From assembly GCF_013283645.1 (NCBI RefSeq), contig NZ_JABEKV010000007.1, positions 63,593 through 127,592 on the forward strand: a stretch of 64,000 nt of DNA. Direction: 5' to 3'. A model generated the notes under the pieces. That model saw only the letters and a list, made by a program, of their open reading frames with translations. It ran no database searches and had not been told where the DNA came from. Positions 1-9,040 of the stretch are shown here, in pieces; the stretch's first letter is position 1; every line of letters begins with the position of its first letter. Source of the stretch: Sinorhizobium psoraleae. GTDB taxonomy: Bacteria; Pseudomonadota; Alphaproteobacteria; Rhizobiales; Rhizobiaceae. A program made the translations under genes and the position numbers.

Positions 1-822
1 TGTCGCAATGACCAGCACCGCAAGCGCGCGGATCGCTTCACCGCTCGCGATCCAGGCCCCGCCCGCCAAAACGATTGTGACTACAAGAAATACGAGCGCG
101 TAACTGTCGGCCAGCCGAACAATAGGCGCCTTCGCGGCCTTTGCGGCCGCCACCAGACTAACGATTGCCGCGTAGGTACTGTCGCTCGCCGCGCTGGAGG
201 CTACCATTTCAAAGGCATCTCCGGCGTTCATCGTGCCGCTCGTTACGGGCTCGCCGGAGCCGCGGCGGACCGGCAGGGCTTCGCCCGTCAGGGCCGACTC
301 GTCCAGCACTGCGATTCCATCCAGCACGTTTCCGTCGACGGGCACCACCTCGCCACGGCGTATCAGGATTCGGGCGCCAGGATTCAGTTCTTCGATGGAA
401 ACCTCCTGCAACTGCCCATCCGCGTAACGAGCGGCGGTACGCGGTACCCGATTGAGCAGCGCCGTCAGTTCCCGGCGTGCGCGCCTTTGAGCGAAATCCT
501 CGAGCGCCTGCCCACCCGTGTACATCAGTGCGACGATGCTGCCGGTGAGGTATTCGCCGAGAAGCAGGGCGCCGCCCATCGCGAGCGCCGCGATGAGATC
601 CAGCCCGAATTCCTTCCTTCCAAGACTGATGACGATCTCGGCAATGAGGCTCGCAAGGATAATCGCGGTGCCTGCAGCCCAGGACGAGGCGCTGAGGTCG
701 GGTCGGTCGGCGAGCCAGGCGGCCGTGCCGGCGAGCAAGGCTACAGCGATGAGGGAGAGGAGAATCCGCCTACCCAGCTCTCTCCCTTGCCAAAACGGTT
801 CGACAACTCGGCTCTTGGTCAA
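1..822 (-). CDS. Heavy-metal P1B-type ATPase, N-terminal part, cut by window edge
   Basis: Reading leftwards, the frame is open to the window edge, giving 274 codons. It has two to four hydrophobic segments, then an actuator domain with the motif DESALTGEALPV, then a further membrane segment ending in ALAVLVIAT just where the CPC helix should follow. There is no N-terminal HMA metal-binding domain. The layout matches metal-exporting P1B ATPases (ZntA/CadA/Cop type), which sit in the inner membrane; the metal cannot be read because the CPC region is outside the window. I chose a TTG start because GGAGAG lies 5-6 bases before it and there is no ATG between it and the upstream stop near 906. A degenerate FixK box lies about 58 bp upstream. 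Confidence 0.85.
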   Translation of the reverse strand, partial: MTKSRVVEPFWQGRELGRRILLSLIAVALLAGTAAWLADRPDLSASSWAAGTAIILASLIAEIVISLGRKEFGLDLIAALAMGGALLLGEYLTGSIVALMYTGGQALEDFAQRRARRELTALLNRVPRTAARYADGQLQEVSIEELNPGARILIRRGEVVPVDGNVLDGIAVLDESALTGEALPVRRGSGEPVTSGTMNAGDAFEMVASSAASDSTYAAIVSLVAAAKAAKAPIVRLADSYALVFLVVTIVLAGGAWIASGEAIRALAVLVIAT

Positions 823-873
823 CGTGCTCTCCGACTGATCTTGTGAAGGATACTGGATTACAGGATCGTTGGC

Positions 874-887
874 TTGATCCCGCGCAA
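874..887. promoter_or_regulatory. Degenerate FixK/FNR-like box
   Basis: TTGATCCCGCGCAA matches TTGA-N6-TCAA except for one base in the right half (GCAA). It is centred about 58 bp before the TTG start of the P1B ATPase, the same spacing as the exact boxes elsewhere in the window. Confidence 0.4.
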
Positions 888-1029
888 GGGCCCTACGGAA
901 TCGCTAAACGGCGGCCGAGGCAAAAAAATGCATGCCATGTGATGGCGGCGCCATTCTTCGACGATCGCGAGCTTGCAACACGGGGTCGCATTTGCTTTCC
1001 TTGCCAGGGTTTCACTTGGATCATCACAA

Positions 1030-1707
1030 ATGACGGTACAGCGGCGCCGGCGCATCATTAAGCGTCAGAGGAGTTCTGTTGGTTTGGCGCTCGTCGCCAC
1101 AATATCTTTCCTTGCAGGCATGACCGATGCGATAGGACTTATGTCCCTCGGAGATTTTGTGTCCTTCATGAGCGGCAATACGACTCGCGCATCCGTCGCT
1201 CTAATGCAGGGCGACGTCGCTCGGGGAGTGCTTCTCATCGGCGGACTGGTCACCTTCGTGATTGGGAACGCCGCGGGAGTAATGGTTGCAATGAGGTTCA
1301 GGCCGCAAGCTGTTTTGCTATTTGTATCCGTTTTGCTGTTATGCGCGGCCCTAACAGGTGATCAAAGAGAGCTCCGCTTCCTTTTGCTTATTCTGGCGAT
1401 GGGCGCGATCAACGCCTCTGTCGAGCAGATCGAAGGTCTGCCCGTTGGTTTGACATATGTTACCGGGGCGCTGTCACGCTTCGGACGAGGTTTGGGACGC
1501 TGAGCGATGGGCATCCGCAACGCGCATTGGATCATCCAAATCGTGCCGTGGCTCGGCATGATGGCAGGAGCACTTTTAGGGGCGACCCTCGTGCAAGGGG
1601 TAGGGGACCTGGCATTATGGCTGCCGGTTGCTACCGCCCTGGCTTTAACAGCAGTCGCGGTCCAAATACCCCGGCATTGGCAAGGCAGGTACGTTCAACA
1701 TCGTTAG
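1030..1707 (+). pseudogene. DUF1275 (YoaK-like) membrane protein with an in-frame TGA
   Basis: The reading frame starts at ATG 1030 and shows the DUF1275 pattern: a GMTDAIG motif after a short basic N-terminus, the FMSGNTT motif, then several hydrophobic helices. At 1501-1503 a TGA interrupts the frame, and the same frame continues without shift to the TAG at 1705-1707 with the expected C-terminal helices. Reading through gives about 225 residues, the usual family size, so this is a single nonsense change; a Trp codon (TGG) is the simplest ancestor. The function of the family is not established. It diverges from the P1B ATPase. The start has only a weak ribosome site. Confidence 0.75.
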
Positions 1708-1854
1708 CGGCTTTCCGCAAGTGATGCGGCTTGCTGCGCGGCGCTCCAAATCGGATATGCTTTGCGGCCTGACTCACCGGAGTGGTGGCGCACGACTTGG
1801 GCTTTCACGGAACTCCGACATCAATACGTTGCACGGGGGCGAAGCCGCAAGCGA

Positions 1855-3105
1855 ATGGAACCTCTTATTCTCCGTCTAGGGCTCGCCCTTGCCATAGGCC
1901 TGCTCGTGGGACTTGAACGTGGATGGCGGGAAAGGGAAGCGCCGGAAGGCAGCCGCACGGCAGGCATCCGCACCTACGGTATTTCGGGTCTGCTTGGCGG
2001 GATCTTGGCGGCACTGTCCGATGCACAGCGGAGCGACCTGATCTTTGCGGCAGGCTTCATGAGCTTCGCGCTGAGTTTCACCTGGTTCAAGCTGCGCGAG
2101 GCGCGGCACGATGAGGATTTCAGCGTCACCGGCGTTATTGCCGGGTTGGCGGTTTTTGGGCTCGGCGGATTGGCGGTGACTGGCGATTACAGCGTGGCGG
2201 CGGCGGGCGCGGCTGCACTCGCTGGCGTGCTCGCCAGCCGCGAGCTAACGCACAATCTTCTCAAGAATCTGTCATGGATCGAGCTGCGTTCGGCTCTGGT
2301 GCTGGCGGCGATGACAGCCATCGGCCTGCCTCTTCTTCCAAACCATGCCATTGACCCATGGGGCGGCCTCAATCCGCGTGAGATTTGGCTCTTCACGGTC
2401 CTGAGCGCCACCATTTCGTTTGTCGGGTACGTCGCGGTTCGTCTGCTTGGGTCGTCGAGAGGATTGTTGGTGAGCGGGCTAGTGGGTGCGGTCGTTTCGT
2501 CGACTGCCGTGACGGCCAGCTTTGGTCAGAAGGCGCGCGCTGGTGAGCGACCAGGGCCTTTGGCGGGAGCCGCAAGCATAGCCGCCGTCGTATCGTTGTT
2601 GCGAGTGCTGACGGTCGTCCTTCTCGTTTCCCCGCGCGTCTTCCCCGTAGTCGTACTCCCGATCGTCGCGGCTGCGGTGGTTTTCGCCGCGAGCGGCGCC
2701 GCACTGATGGCAAGAACCGCACCTCACGGCGACGAACCGATCAGTCCGCGAAATCCGTTTGAGCTCTTTGCGCTTCTGGTCTTTGCGGGCCTGTTTGCCC
2801 TAACCGCAACGACCGGCGCAGCGTTGATGAGCGGCATGGGCGACGACAGCTTGATCGGCATCTCAGCGGTGTCGGGAATTTTTGACGTGGATGTCGCGAT
2901 ACTCACGGCGCTTCGCGCTGGCGGCGGAGCGACACCTTTGCAGCCTGTTGGTGCAGCGGTGCTTGCCGCGGTACTCGCAAACGCAGGTGGAAGGGTGTTG
3001 GTGGCTGTGGGGGCTGGAACGCTACGTTACTGGACATCGCTTGCCGCCGTTTCACTCGTCGCTGCCGGAGCCGGAGCCGCAATCCACTTCTTCATTGATC
3101 GCTAG
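1855..3105 (+). CDS. MgtC/SapB N-terminal plus DUF4010 membrane protein
   Basis: This is a 416-residue inner-membrane protein. The first 130 residues form the MgtC/SapB-type region (GLLVGLERGW, then AGIRTYG) and the rest is a run of about eight hydrophobic helices of the DUF4010 type. MgtC relatives are linked to Mg homeostasis and ATP-synthase control, but the two-domain family is functionally uncharacterised. I start at the ATG at 1855 because the MgtC region begins there; an upstream ATG would add a non-hydrophobic extension. Its 3' end overlaps the 3' end of the convergent cation ATPase by 14 bp. Two further cation ATPases nearby fit an ion-homeostasis role. Confidence 0.8.
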   Translation: MEPLILRLGLALAIGLLVGLERGWREREAPEGSRTAGIRTYGISGLLGGILAALSDAQRSDLIFAAGFMSFALSFTWFKLREARHDEDFSVTGVIAGLAVFGLGGLAVTGDYSVAAAGAAALAGVLASRELTHNLLKNLSWIELRSALVLAAMTAIGLPLLPNHAIDPWGGLNPREIWLFTVLSATISFVGYVAVRLLGSSRGLLVSGLVGAVVSSTAVTASFGQKARAGERPGPLAGAASIAAVVSLLRVLTVVLLVSPRVFPVVVLPIVAAAVVFAASGAALMARTAPHGDEPISPRNPFELFALLVFAGLFALTATTGAALMSGMGDDSLIGISAVSGIFDVDVAILTALRAGGGATPLQPVGAAVLAAVLANAGGRVLVAVGAGTLRYWTSLAAVSLVAAGAGAAIHFFIDR

Positions 3106-5770
3106 TGGAACGGCGAACCCGCCATTTGTCGAGTTCCACGACGATCAGGGCAGAAGACGCCGCAACCAGCAGGATTGCCCACTCAAAAACCGAAATCGGA
3201 GACACTTGCAGTGTTTCATCGAGGAGGGGAGTGTACATCGCAGCAATATGGAGTGCCTGGGCAGCCGCGATGGAGAAAAGCAGAAGCGGGTTGGCAAGAA
3301 AGCCCAGCTGGAAGACTGATTTGCGCTCTGATCGGCTCGCGTAGGTCTGGAAGTTCTCGAACAGGACAAACAGCAGCAGAAGAAGATTGCGTGCCTCGGT
3401 TTCGCCGTAGCCCTGTTGGAGTGCAACGTAGAACGCCGCGAAGCCGCCGCCGCCCATGACCAGGGTAGATTGAAGAATCCGCCGGATCATAACTCGATCA
3501 AAGATCGGCTCGCTCGGCTTTCGAGGCCCTTGCAGGAGCTCGTCTCCCTCGGGGTTCTCGCCGGAGAGCGCAATGTCCTGAATGCCGTTGGTCACCAGGT
3601 TGAGCCAGAGTAGCTGCACGGGAAGAAGTGGCATCGGCATGCCGAGAGGGATTGCCAGCAGGAAGAGCAGCAATTCCGCGGCCCCTGTCGACATCAGCAT
3701 GAAAATGACCTTGCGGATATTCGCATAGGCGACCCGGCCCTCCCGAATTCCGCTGACGATCGAAGCGAAGTTGTCATCGGTGATGACGATGTCGGCGCTT
3801 TCCTTGGCCACCTCCGTCCCCTTGCGCCCCATCGCCACGCCGATATGCGCGTGCTTCAGCGCCGGCGCATCGTTAACGCCGTCGCCCGTGACTGCGACGA
3901 AGTGACCGTTGCGCGCGAGCGAGAGGACAAGTGCCAGTTTCTGCGAAGGGGCCACACGCGCGTAGATGCGGCCATTGCGAGTCAGTCTGTCGACACTTTC
4001 CTGTCCATTTTCCTCAGCCCTGCGCACATCGTCTCCGGTGACGATCTGCTCTTCGGTGAAGATCAGCCCGGCCGCGGAGCCGATGGCCGCTGCGGTCTTG
4101 GGATCGTCTCCAGTGACCATCGCAACGTCCAGGCCTGCAGAGTGGCAATCGCGAACGGCTTGCGGTACCTCAGGCCGCACCGGATCCTGCATTCCGGCAA
4201 GGCCCAGGAAGACGAGATCGACGAGGAGGTGCCGACCGAAGCCTCCATCCGCCTGGATCGCCGTCTCGCCCTCTGCAAAGGCAAGCACCCGCAAACCACG
4301 CGCGGCCATCTCTTCCTTTTGCCTGATGAGAGCTTCCCGATCGATCGGTTCGGCACGACCGACCACGTCCATCCGGTCGGCCATGTCGATCAGTGTTTCC
4401 GCGGCGCCTTTGACGAAGATGCGAACGCTGTCGCCGTGGCGGTGGAATGAGGCGGCATATTTGAGGTCCGGCTCATAGGGGATCCGGGCGACAAGAGGAT
4501 AGTCATTCGCGATTTCCTCACGCAGCAAGCCCGCCTTGTAGGCGGCTGCCAGCAATGCGACGTCGACCGTATCGCCGACGGCGCTCCAGCCATTCGCTTC
4601 CTTGACGATCGACGCTTCGTTGGGCAACGACGCGGCTTTGAACAAGGCAATGGCCCGTTCCCGTGCCTCCGCGGGAGGGGTCCCATTGCCCCGGATCGTG
4701 CAGGCGTCCAGATCGGCGCCCGTGTCGCACACAATATCGGTACCGTCCGGCAGGCGAATATCAGTTACAGTCAATTCGTTGAGCGTCAATGTGCCGGTCT
4801 TATCGGTGGCGATCATCGTGCAGGAGCCAAGAGCCTCGACTGCCGGCATTCGACTCACGATCACGTGCGCCTTCGCCACACGGCGCATGCTGATTGCCAA
4901 CGCGACCGAGATCGCTATCGGCAGACCCTCCGGAATTGCACTCACCGCCAGTCCGACCGACATCATGAACAGCTCGTTGAGCGTCATTGCGCGGGCAATC
5001 CCGACCGCGACGAGAAGAGTCACGACAGCCGCGACGGTCCAGGCGATGAACCGGGAGAAGCGATCCAGCCTAATCATCAGGGGGGGCTTGGTGACGGACG
5101 CCCTGCCGATCTCAGTGGCAATCTTGCCGATCTCGGTTGCTGCTCCTGTCGCTGCGACTACACCCTGTCCGCGGCCGCGCGTGACGAGCGTTCCGGCAAA
5201 GGCCGTGGAGCGCTCGCCCTCTCCCGGAGCAGCCTCGAGAATCGAGCTGGGCTTGTGAACCGGTGCTGATTCCCCCGTCAGCAGGGATTCGTCGCAAATA
5301 AGATCGGTCGCTGAGAGGAGCCGGATATCGGCCGGCACGCGTCCACCTGCCTCGAGCGCGACGATATCGCCCGGCACCAACAGTCGGGCGTCGATTTCCT
5401 GCAAGCGCCCATCGCGGAAGACGCTCGCCTTCGGTTGTTCCAACCTGCGCAACGCCAATGCGGCTTTGCCGGCCGTATGCTCCTGCAAAGACCCGATGAT
5501 GCCGTTCGCGATCAGCACGAGGCCGATGAAAAGGGCATCTTTCAGATCCCCCAATATTAGAGATACCAATACCGCAGCAAGCAGGATGTAGATCAGCGGG
5601 CTGCGGAACTGGCGCAGGAAAGTGGTCAATAGAGAGGGGGCTTGCGGTTCCGGAAGACTGTTCGGACCAAAACGCGCAAGCCTTAGGCGAGCCTCCTCTT
5701 GGCTAAGTCCCGCACTGCCGACCAGTGCCCCCCCGAGGGAGGCAAGGTCAGGGATTACAGCGGAGGTCAT
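3092..5770 (-). CDS. Type II cation-transporting P-type ATPase (Ca/Na-type)
   Basis: This 892-residue inner-membrane pump is complete. It shows the actuator motif TGESAPV, the phosphorylation site DKTGTLT, the nucleotide-domain TGDDPKTA, the hinge GDGVNDAP and a transmembrane-4 PEGLP motif typical of Ca-type (type II) ATPases, followed by a C-terminal cation_ATPase_C region. The transported ion cannot be fixed from sequence alone. I prefer the second ATG (5770) because GGAG lies 6 bases before it; a first ATG at 5782 directly abuts the stop of the upstream BON gene. It is translated downstream of the BON protein, so the FixK box at 6524 probably controls both. Confidence 0.88.
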   Translation of the reverse strand: MTSAVIPDLASLGGALVGSAGLSQEEARLRLARFGPNSLPEPQAPSLLTTFLRQFRSPLIYILLAAVLVSLILGDLKDALFIGLVLIANGIIGSLQEHTAGKAALALRRLEQPKASVFRDGRLQEIDARLLVPGDIVALEAGGRVPADIRLLSATDLICDESLLTGESAPVHKPSSILEAAPGEGERSTAFAGTLVTRGRGQGVVAATGAATEIGKIATEIGRASVTKPPLMIRLDRFSRFIAWTVAAVVTLLVAVGIARAMTLNELFMMSVGLAVSAIPEGLPIAISVALAISMRRVAKAHVIVSRMPAVEALGSCTMIATDKTGTLTLNELTVTDIRLPDGTDIVCDTGADLDACTIRGNGTPPAEARERAIALFKAASLPNEASIVKEANGWSAVGDTVDVALLAAAYKAGLLREEIANDYPLVARIPYEPDLKYAASFHRHGDSVRIFVKGAAETLIDMADRMDVVGRAEPIDREALIRQKEEMAARGLRVLAFAEGETAIQADGGFGRHLLVDLVFLGLAGMQDPVRPEVPQAVRDCHSAGLDVAMVTGDDPKTAAAIGSAAGLIFTEEQIVTGDDVRRAEENGQESVDRLTRNGRIYARVAPSQKLALVLSLARNGHFVAVTGDGVNDAPALKHAHIGVAMGRKGTEVAKESADIVITDDNFASIVSGIREGRVAYANIRKVIFMLMSTGAAELLLFLLAIPLGMPMPLLPVQLLWLNLVTNGIQDIALSGENPEGDELLQGPRKPSEPIFDRVMIRRILQSTLVMGGGGFAAFYVALQQGYGETEARNLLLLLFVLFENFQTYASRSERKSVFQLGFLANPLLLFSIAAAQALHIAAMYTPLLDETLQVSPISVFEWAILLVAASSALIVVELDKWRVRRSTSDQ

Positions 5771-5782
5771 TTGACACTCCAT

Positions 5783-6457
5783 TCAGGCATTGCGGTGCCT
5801 TTGGGGTTCTTCGATGGTCAAGTGATCCTCGACCGCCGTGACGCCTCGAGCCGACCAGGCCGCTCGTTCTGCCACGGTCCTTTCATACCGGCTTTGAACC
5901 TTGCCACGTAAGCTGACATGACTGCCGGACACTTCTATGTCGATGTTTTCGGCCTCTATCTCAGCATTGCGTTTGAGCGCCTCCCTGATGCCATGCCGGA
6001 TGTCGAGCGCATCCATCATGGGGCGAATCCTGAGGCGGTTGTCGATCCCCGTGATGCCCGTCAGACGACGCACCAAACTCTCGGCCGCATTACGCTGGAA
6101 ATAAAAATCGACCGTTCCCGCCAGGGTCACGTAACCGTTTTCAACCTTGACTTGGATGTCCTTGAGCTCGGCAATTGCGGCTCCCCAGGCAAGAATTTTT
6201 ACCACGCGGCTGGCGATTTCGTCATCGGCGGTCTTCTTGTTCTCCGGCAGCCGCACCTCGATTTCCTCGGCGATTGCGCGCACGCCCTTCACCCGTTGCG
6301 CAACCCGTTCCGCAGTGTGTTTTTCCGCAAAGCTGTGAACATGGCCCGTTAAAGTGACGACGCCGTCCTCGACCGTTACTCCGATGTTCGCGGCGTCTAT
6401 GCTTGGTTCATATTCGAGCTCATCCAGGATGTCCTGGCGCAGGCGAATGTCGCTCAT
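5783..6457 (-). CDS. Triple BON-domain protein
   Basis: The protein has 224 residues and three consecutive BON repeats (about residues 5-70, 80-145 and 150-215), each with the GxVTLxGxV core, for example GVVTLTGHV and GYVTLAGTV. There is no signal peptide, which suggests a cytoplasmic protein or one exported by another route. BON domains bind phospholipid or other ligands and occur in osmotic-stress proteins (OsmY type). A strong AAGGAG site precedes the ATG at 6457; a longer upstream frame lacks one. The gene lies just upstream of a cation ATPase and 66 bp from a FixK box shared with the divergent flavin-binding protein. Confidence 0.88.
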   Translation of the reverse strand: MSDIRLRQDILDELEYEPSIDAANIGVTVEDGVVTLTGHVHSFAEKHTAERVAQRVKGVRAIAEEIEVRLPENKKTADDEIASRVVKILAWGAAIAELKDIQVKVENGYVTLAGTVDFYFQRNAAESLVRRLTGITGIDNRLRIRPMMDALDIRHGIREALKRNAEIEAENIDIEVSGSHVSLRGKVQSRYERTVAERAAWSARGVTAVEDHLTIEEPQRHRNA

Positions 6458-6523
6458 GATAGTCTCCTTCCTCAAAGCCGGCAAACACTGGCTCAAGTAT
6501 TGGCCATTCCCGGCTATCGGTCT

Positions 6524-6537
6524 TTGAGGGACATCAA
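6524..6537. promoter_or_regulatory. FixK/FNR box between BON and PPOX genes
   Basis: TTGAGGGACATCAA is an exact TTGA-N6-TCAA. Its centre is about 73 bp from the BON start (minus strand) and 71 bp from the PPOX-like start (plus strand), so one site could serve both divergent promoters. Confidence 0.8.
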
Positions 6538-6601
6538 GGCACAACCGCTCTCTGCAGATTTAATCTAAACTCGGAGGTCAACCTCTTAAGGAGGGGAGAT
6601 C

Positions 6602-7057
6602 ATGTTTATCAAGGAATTGTCCCGTCACGAATGCAACAGCGTGGTTCAGGCCGGCCACCTTGCTCGTCTTGCCTGTTGTAATGAGGGCAGGCCGTATATC
6701 GTGCCCATCACTTATGCCTTTGCGGGCAACTGCCTTTATTGCTTTTCCATGCCCGGCAAGAAGATCGATTGGATGCGCGCGAATCCGCATGTGTGCCTTC
6801 AAGTCGAAGAGTTTTCAGGTGAGCGGCGGTGGAAAAGCGTCCTTGTATTCGGCCGCTACCAGGAACTGTCACCGGAAGGACGATGGCAGAGAGAGTGCAT
6901 GCATGGCTGGTCGCTTCTCGCGACGCGGCCAAACTGGTGGGAGCCGGGCGGGCTGAAGCCGCACCAACCGGAGATAGCAGCGGCTTCGCCGCATGTCTTC
7001 TTCTGCGTCGATATTGACGAAATGACCGGCAGAGGCGCCTTCCAAGGTGAAGTATGA
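6602..7057 (+). CDS. Pyridoxamine 5'-phosphate oxidase-like flavin-binding protein
   Basis: This 151-residue protein has the split-barrel FMN-binding pattern: an early GHLARLAC stretch, RPYIVPITYAF, a FSMPGKKIDWMR segment and VCLQVEE, as in the pyridoxamine-oxidase-like (nucleotide-binding, nitroimidazole-resistance related) families. The precise substrate is unknown. A very strong site (TAAGGAGGGGAG) lies six bases before the ATG. It diverges from the BON gene and shares its FixK box. PPOX-like flavoproteins also appear in hypoxic regulons of other bacteria, which suits the context. Confidence 0.85.
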   Translation: MFIKELSRHECNSVVQAGHLARLACCNEGRPYIVPITYAFAGNCLYCFSMPGKKIDWMRANPHVCLQVEEFSGERRWKSVLVFGRYQELSPEGRWQRECMHGWSLLATRPNWWEPGGLKPHQPEIAAASPHVFFCVDIDEMTGRGAFQGEV

Positions 7058-7067
7058 CGCTAAAGAA

Positions 7068-7095
7068 GAAGGCGCCTTATGAAAGCGGCGCCTTC
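7068..7095. terminator. Bidirectional hairpin between convergent genes
   Basis: GAAGGCGCC (7068-7076) and GGCGCCTTC (7087-7095) form a perfect 9-bp stem around a 10-base loop. It sits between the stop of the PPOX-like gene and the stop of the convergent usp gene. No long T-tract follows on either side. Confidence 0.6.
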
Positions 7096-7115
7096 AATTC
7101 TGTGTAGCGGAATGC

Positions 7116-7949
7116 TCAATGCAACATCAGCACCGGTACAATGGGCGCCTCGATCATCGCCTTGGTAACACCACCGAATACTCTCTCGCGAAGACGTGTA
7201 TGTCCATATGCGCCCATCACGATCAGATCGGCAGAGGTGTCAATAGCATGCTGGCTGAGGACCTCCTCGACCCGGCGTCCGGCGCTCGGAAGCCGATCGA
7301 CGATCACTTTAATGCCATGGCGGGCAAGGTAGGTGGCAATGTCAGCGCCTGGTTCTTCGCCGTTTTTGGCCGAAGCTGCGCTCGGGTCGACCAGCACGAC
7401 GTTCACTTCCTCCGCGCTCTCCATCATTTCCAACGCTTCGCGAGCCGCTCTCGCGGCTTCCATGGTCGAGTTCCATGCGAGAAGGATCTTTTTCGGACGC
7501 AAGGTGATGGATTGGCGATTGGTTGCGAGCAGAACCGGTCGCGCCGAATAGAAGAGCGCGCCGTCTATGGCACGCGCGCGCAACGGCGAATCCATCTTCA
7601 GGCTGGCACCGATCAGTGTAATGTCGGCGTAGCGTGCACGCTCCCCAACATCGTCGTCGGCCCGTGCCATCTCGGAGTACATGCCGTTGGCGTCGAATGA
7701 GATACCGAGATCGTTCAAAGTGGCGCGCGCTTCGTCCACCGCCTTATCCAGTTGCTCCTTGTCCCGCGCCCGCTCGTCGAGCCAGGCGACCGACATTGCC
7801 GCAAACTCTCCGACAGGAGGTGGAGCGGCGAGCTTGACCAGGAGAACCGAGAGATGGGCATTGGCGGCTGTGCAGAGATCCGCCGCCGCTGTCAGATCGT
7901 TCTCATGGCGGTCAACGTCGATTACCAAGAGAATCGTCTTGTAGGTCAT
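7116..7949 (-). CDS. Universal stress protein, tandem UspA domains (copy 1)
   Basis: The protein has 277 residues with two Usp-like halves. The C-terminal half ends in the ATP-binding-type signature GAYGHTRLRERVFGG followed by PVLML. A strong GGAGGAGA site precedes the ATG at 7949; a longer frame upstream is non-coding in character. It is closely related to the next gene at 8134-8961 (same MTYK start and same GVTKAMIEAPIVP ending), so the pair arose by tandem duplication, yet each keeps its own FixK box about 70 bp upstream. The role is cytoplasmic stress survival; the partner is unknown. Confidence 0.9.
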   Translation of the reverse strand: MTYKTILLVIDVDRHENDLTAAADLCTAANAHLSVLLVKLAAPPPVGEFAAMSVAWLDERARDKEQLDKAVDEARATLNDLGISFDANGMYSEMARADDDVGERARYADITLIGASLKMDSPLRARAIDGALFYSARPVLLATNRQSITLRPKKILLAWNSTMEAARAAREALEMMESAEEVNVVLVDPSAASAKNGEEPGADIATYLARHGIKVIVDRLPSAGRRVEEVLSQHAIDTSADLIVMGAYGHTRLRERVFGGVTKAMIEAPIVPVLMLH

Positions 7950-8012
7950 TGCATTCTCCTCCAAAGCATCGGCAGTTTCTTGAGCAATGTACTCTACGTG
8001 GCGGCGGCTACA

Positions 8013-8026
8013 TTGATCGCCATCAA
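8013..8026. promoter_or_regulatory. FixK/FNR box upstream of usp copy 1
   Basis: TTGATCGCCATCAA, centred about 70 bp before the ATG of the usp gene at 7949 (minus strand). Confidence 0.8.
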
Positions 8027-8133
8027 GAAGCTCCCGCATTCCTTGGAGTTGAATTGCCGGGTGCGGCGCTATCGCATACTCGAACTGAGCGCCGCACAAA
8101 GCGGCGCCCAGTTTCGAGGTGGCCTGAGTGATG

Positions 8134-8961
8134 TCAGCGGACCATCAACACCGGCACGATGGGTGCCTCGATCATCGCCTTGGTAACGCCACCGAATACC
8201 TTCTCGCGAAGACGTGTGTGACCGTATGCGCCCATCACGATCAGGTCGGCGGAGGTATCAACTGCAAGCCGGTTGAGAACCTCCTCGACCCGGCGTCCGG
8301 CGCTGGGAAGCCGATCAACGGTCACCTTTATGCCGTGGCGGGCAAGATAAGTCGCAATGTCCGCGCCAGGTTCGTCGCCGTTGTTGCGGGACGCCGCCGT
8401 CGGGTCAACCAAAACGACGTTTACGCTGTCGGCGTTTCTCATCATGTCGAGCGCTTCGCGGGCCGCCCTCGTGCATTCAAAACTTGAGTTCCACGCCAGC
8501 ACAATCCTCTTCGGAAGCAACGTCATCGATTGGCCGTGGGCCGCAAGCAGGACCGGGCGCGCCGAATAGAAAAGCACACCTTCGATGGAGCGCGTCCGCA
8601 ATGCCGGATCCATGCTGGTTCCGATCAATGTAACGTCAGCGTAGCGTGCCCGCTCTCCAATGAGGTCGTTGTCCCATGCAGTCTCGGTGTACTCGCCGGC
8701 GACGTCGAACGATATTCCGAGGTCCTTGAGCGTCGTTCGCGCCGCCACGACGGCCCTGTCGAGCTGTTCGATCTCGCCCATCCGTATGTCCAGGCACGCG
8801 ACCGAGAGGCCCGCATCGTCCCCGAACTGAAGCGGAGCCGCGACCTTCACCAGGAGGACCGAGAGATGAGCGTTGGCGGCGGCGCAGAGATCTGCCGCCT
8901 CTGTAAGGTCCGTTTCAAACTGGTTTGCATCGAGCACTTGAAGAACTGACTTGTAGGTCAT
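8134..8961 (-). CDS. Universal stress protein, tandem UspA domains (copy 2)
   Basis: This 275-residue paralogue of the preceding Usp has the same two-domain plan and the C-terminal signature GAYGHTRLREKVFGG. The start at 8961 matches the MTYK start of copy 1 and has GGGGGA about ten bases upstream; the extra upstream codons have no counterpart. The intergenic region to copy 1 carries a separate FixK box, so the two genes are probably transcribed from separate promoters although they are co-oriented. Confidence 0.9.
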   Translation of the reverse strand: MTYKSVLQVLDANQFETDLTEAADLCAAANAHLSVLLVKVAAPLQFGDDAGLSVACLDIRMGEIEQLDRAVVAARTTLKDLGISFDVAGEYTETAWDNDLIGERARYADVTLIGTSMDPALRTRSIEGVLFYSARPVLLAAHGQSMTLLPKRIVLAWNSSFECTRAAREALDMMRNADSVNVVLVDPTAASRNNGDEPGADIATYLARHGIKVTVDRLPSAGRRVEEVLNRLAVDTSADLIVMGAYGHTRLREKVFGGVTKAMIEAPIVPVLMVR

Positions 8962-9026
8962 TGCTCTGGTCCCCCAGACGCTTTGGAATTCTGAAAGCCA
9001 ATCTAGGCCAGATGGGGACCGCCACA

Positions 9027-9040
9027 TTGATCCCGGTCAA
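9027..9040. promoter_or_regulatory. FixK/FNR box upstream of usp copy 2
   Basis: TTGATCCCGGTCAA, centred about 72 bp before the usp ATG at 8961 (minus strand). It overlaps the stop codon of the upstream ligase/acetyltransferase gene. Confidence 0.8.

Noticed and set aside
1501-1503. TGA read as tryptophan or selenocysteine
   Set aside because: Many intact genes here end at TGA, and there is no sign of a selenocysteine insertion element, so a nonsense change or sequence error is the better explanation.
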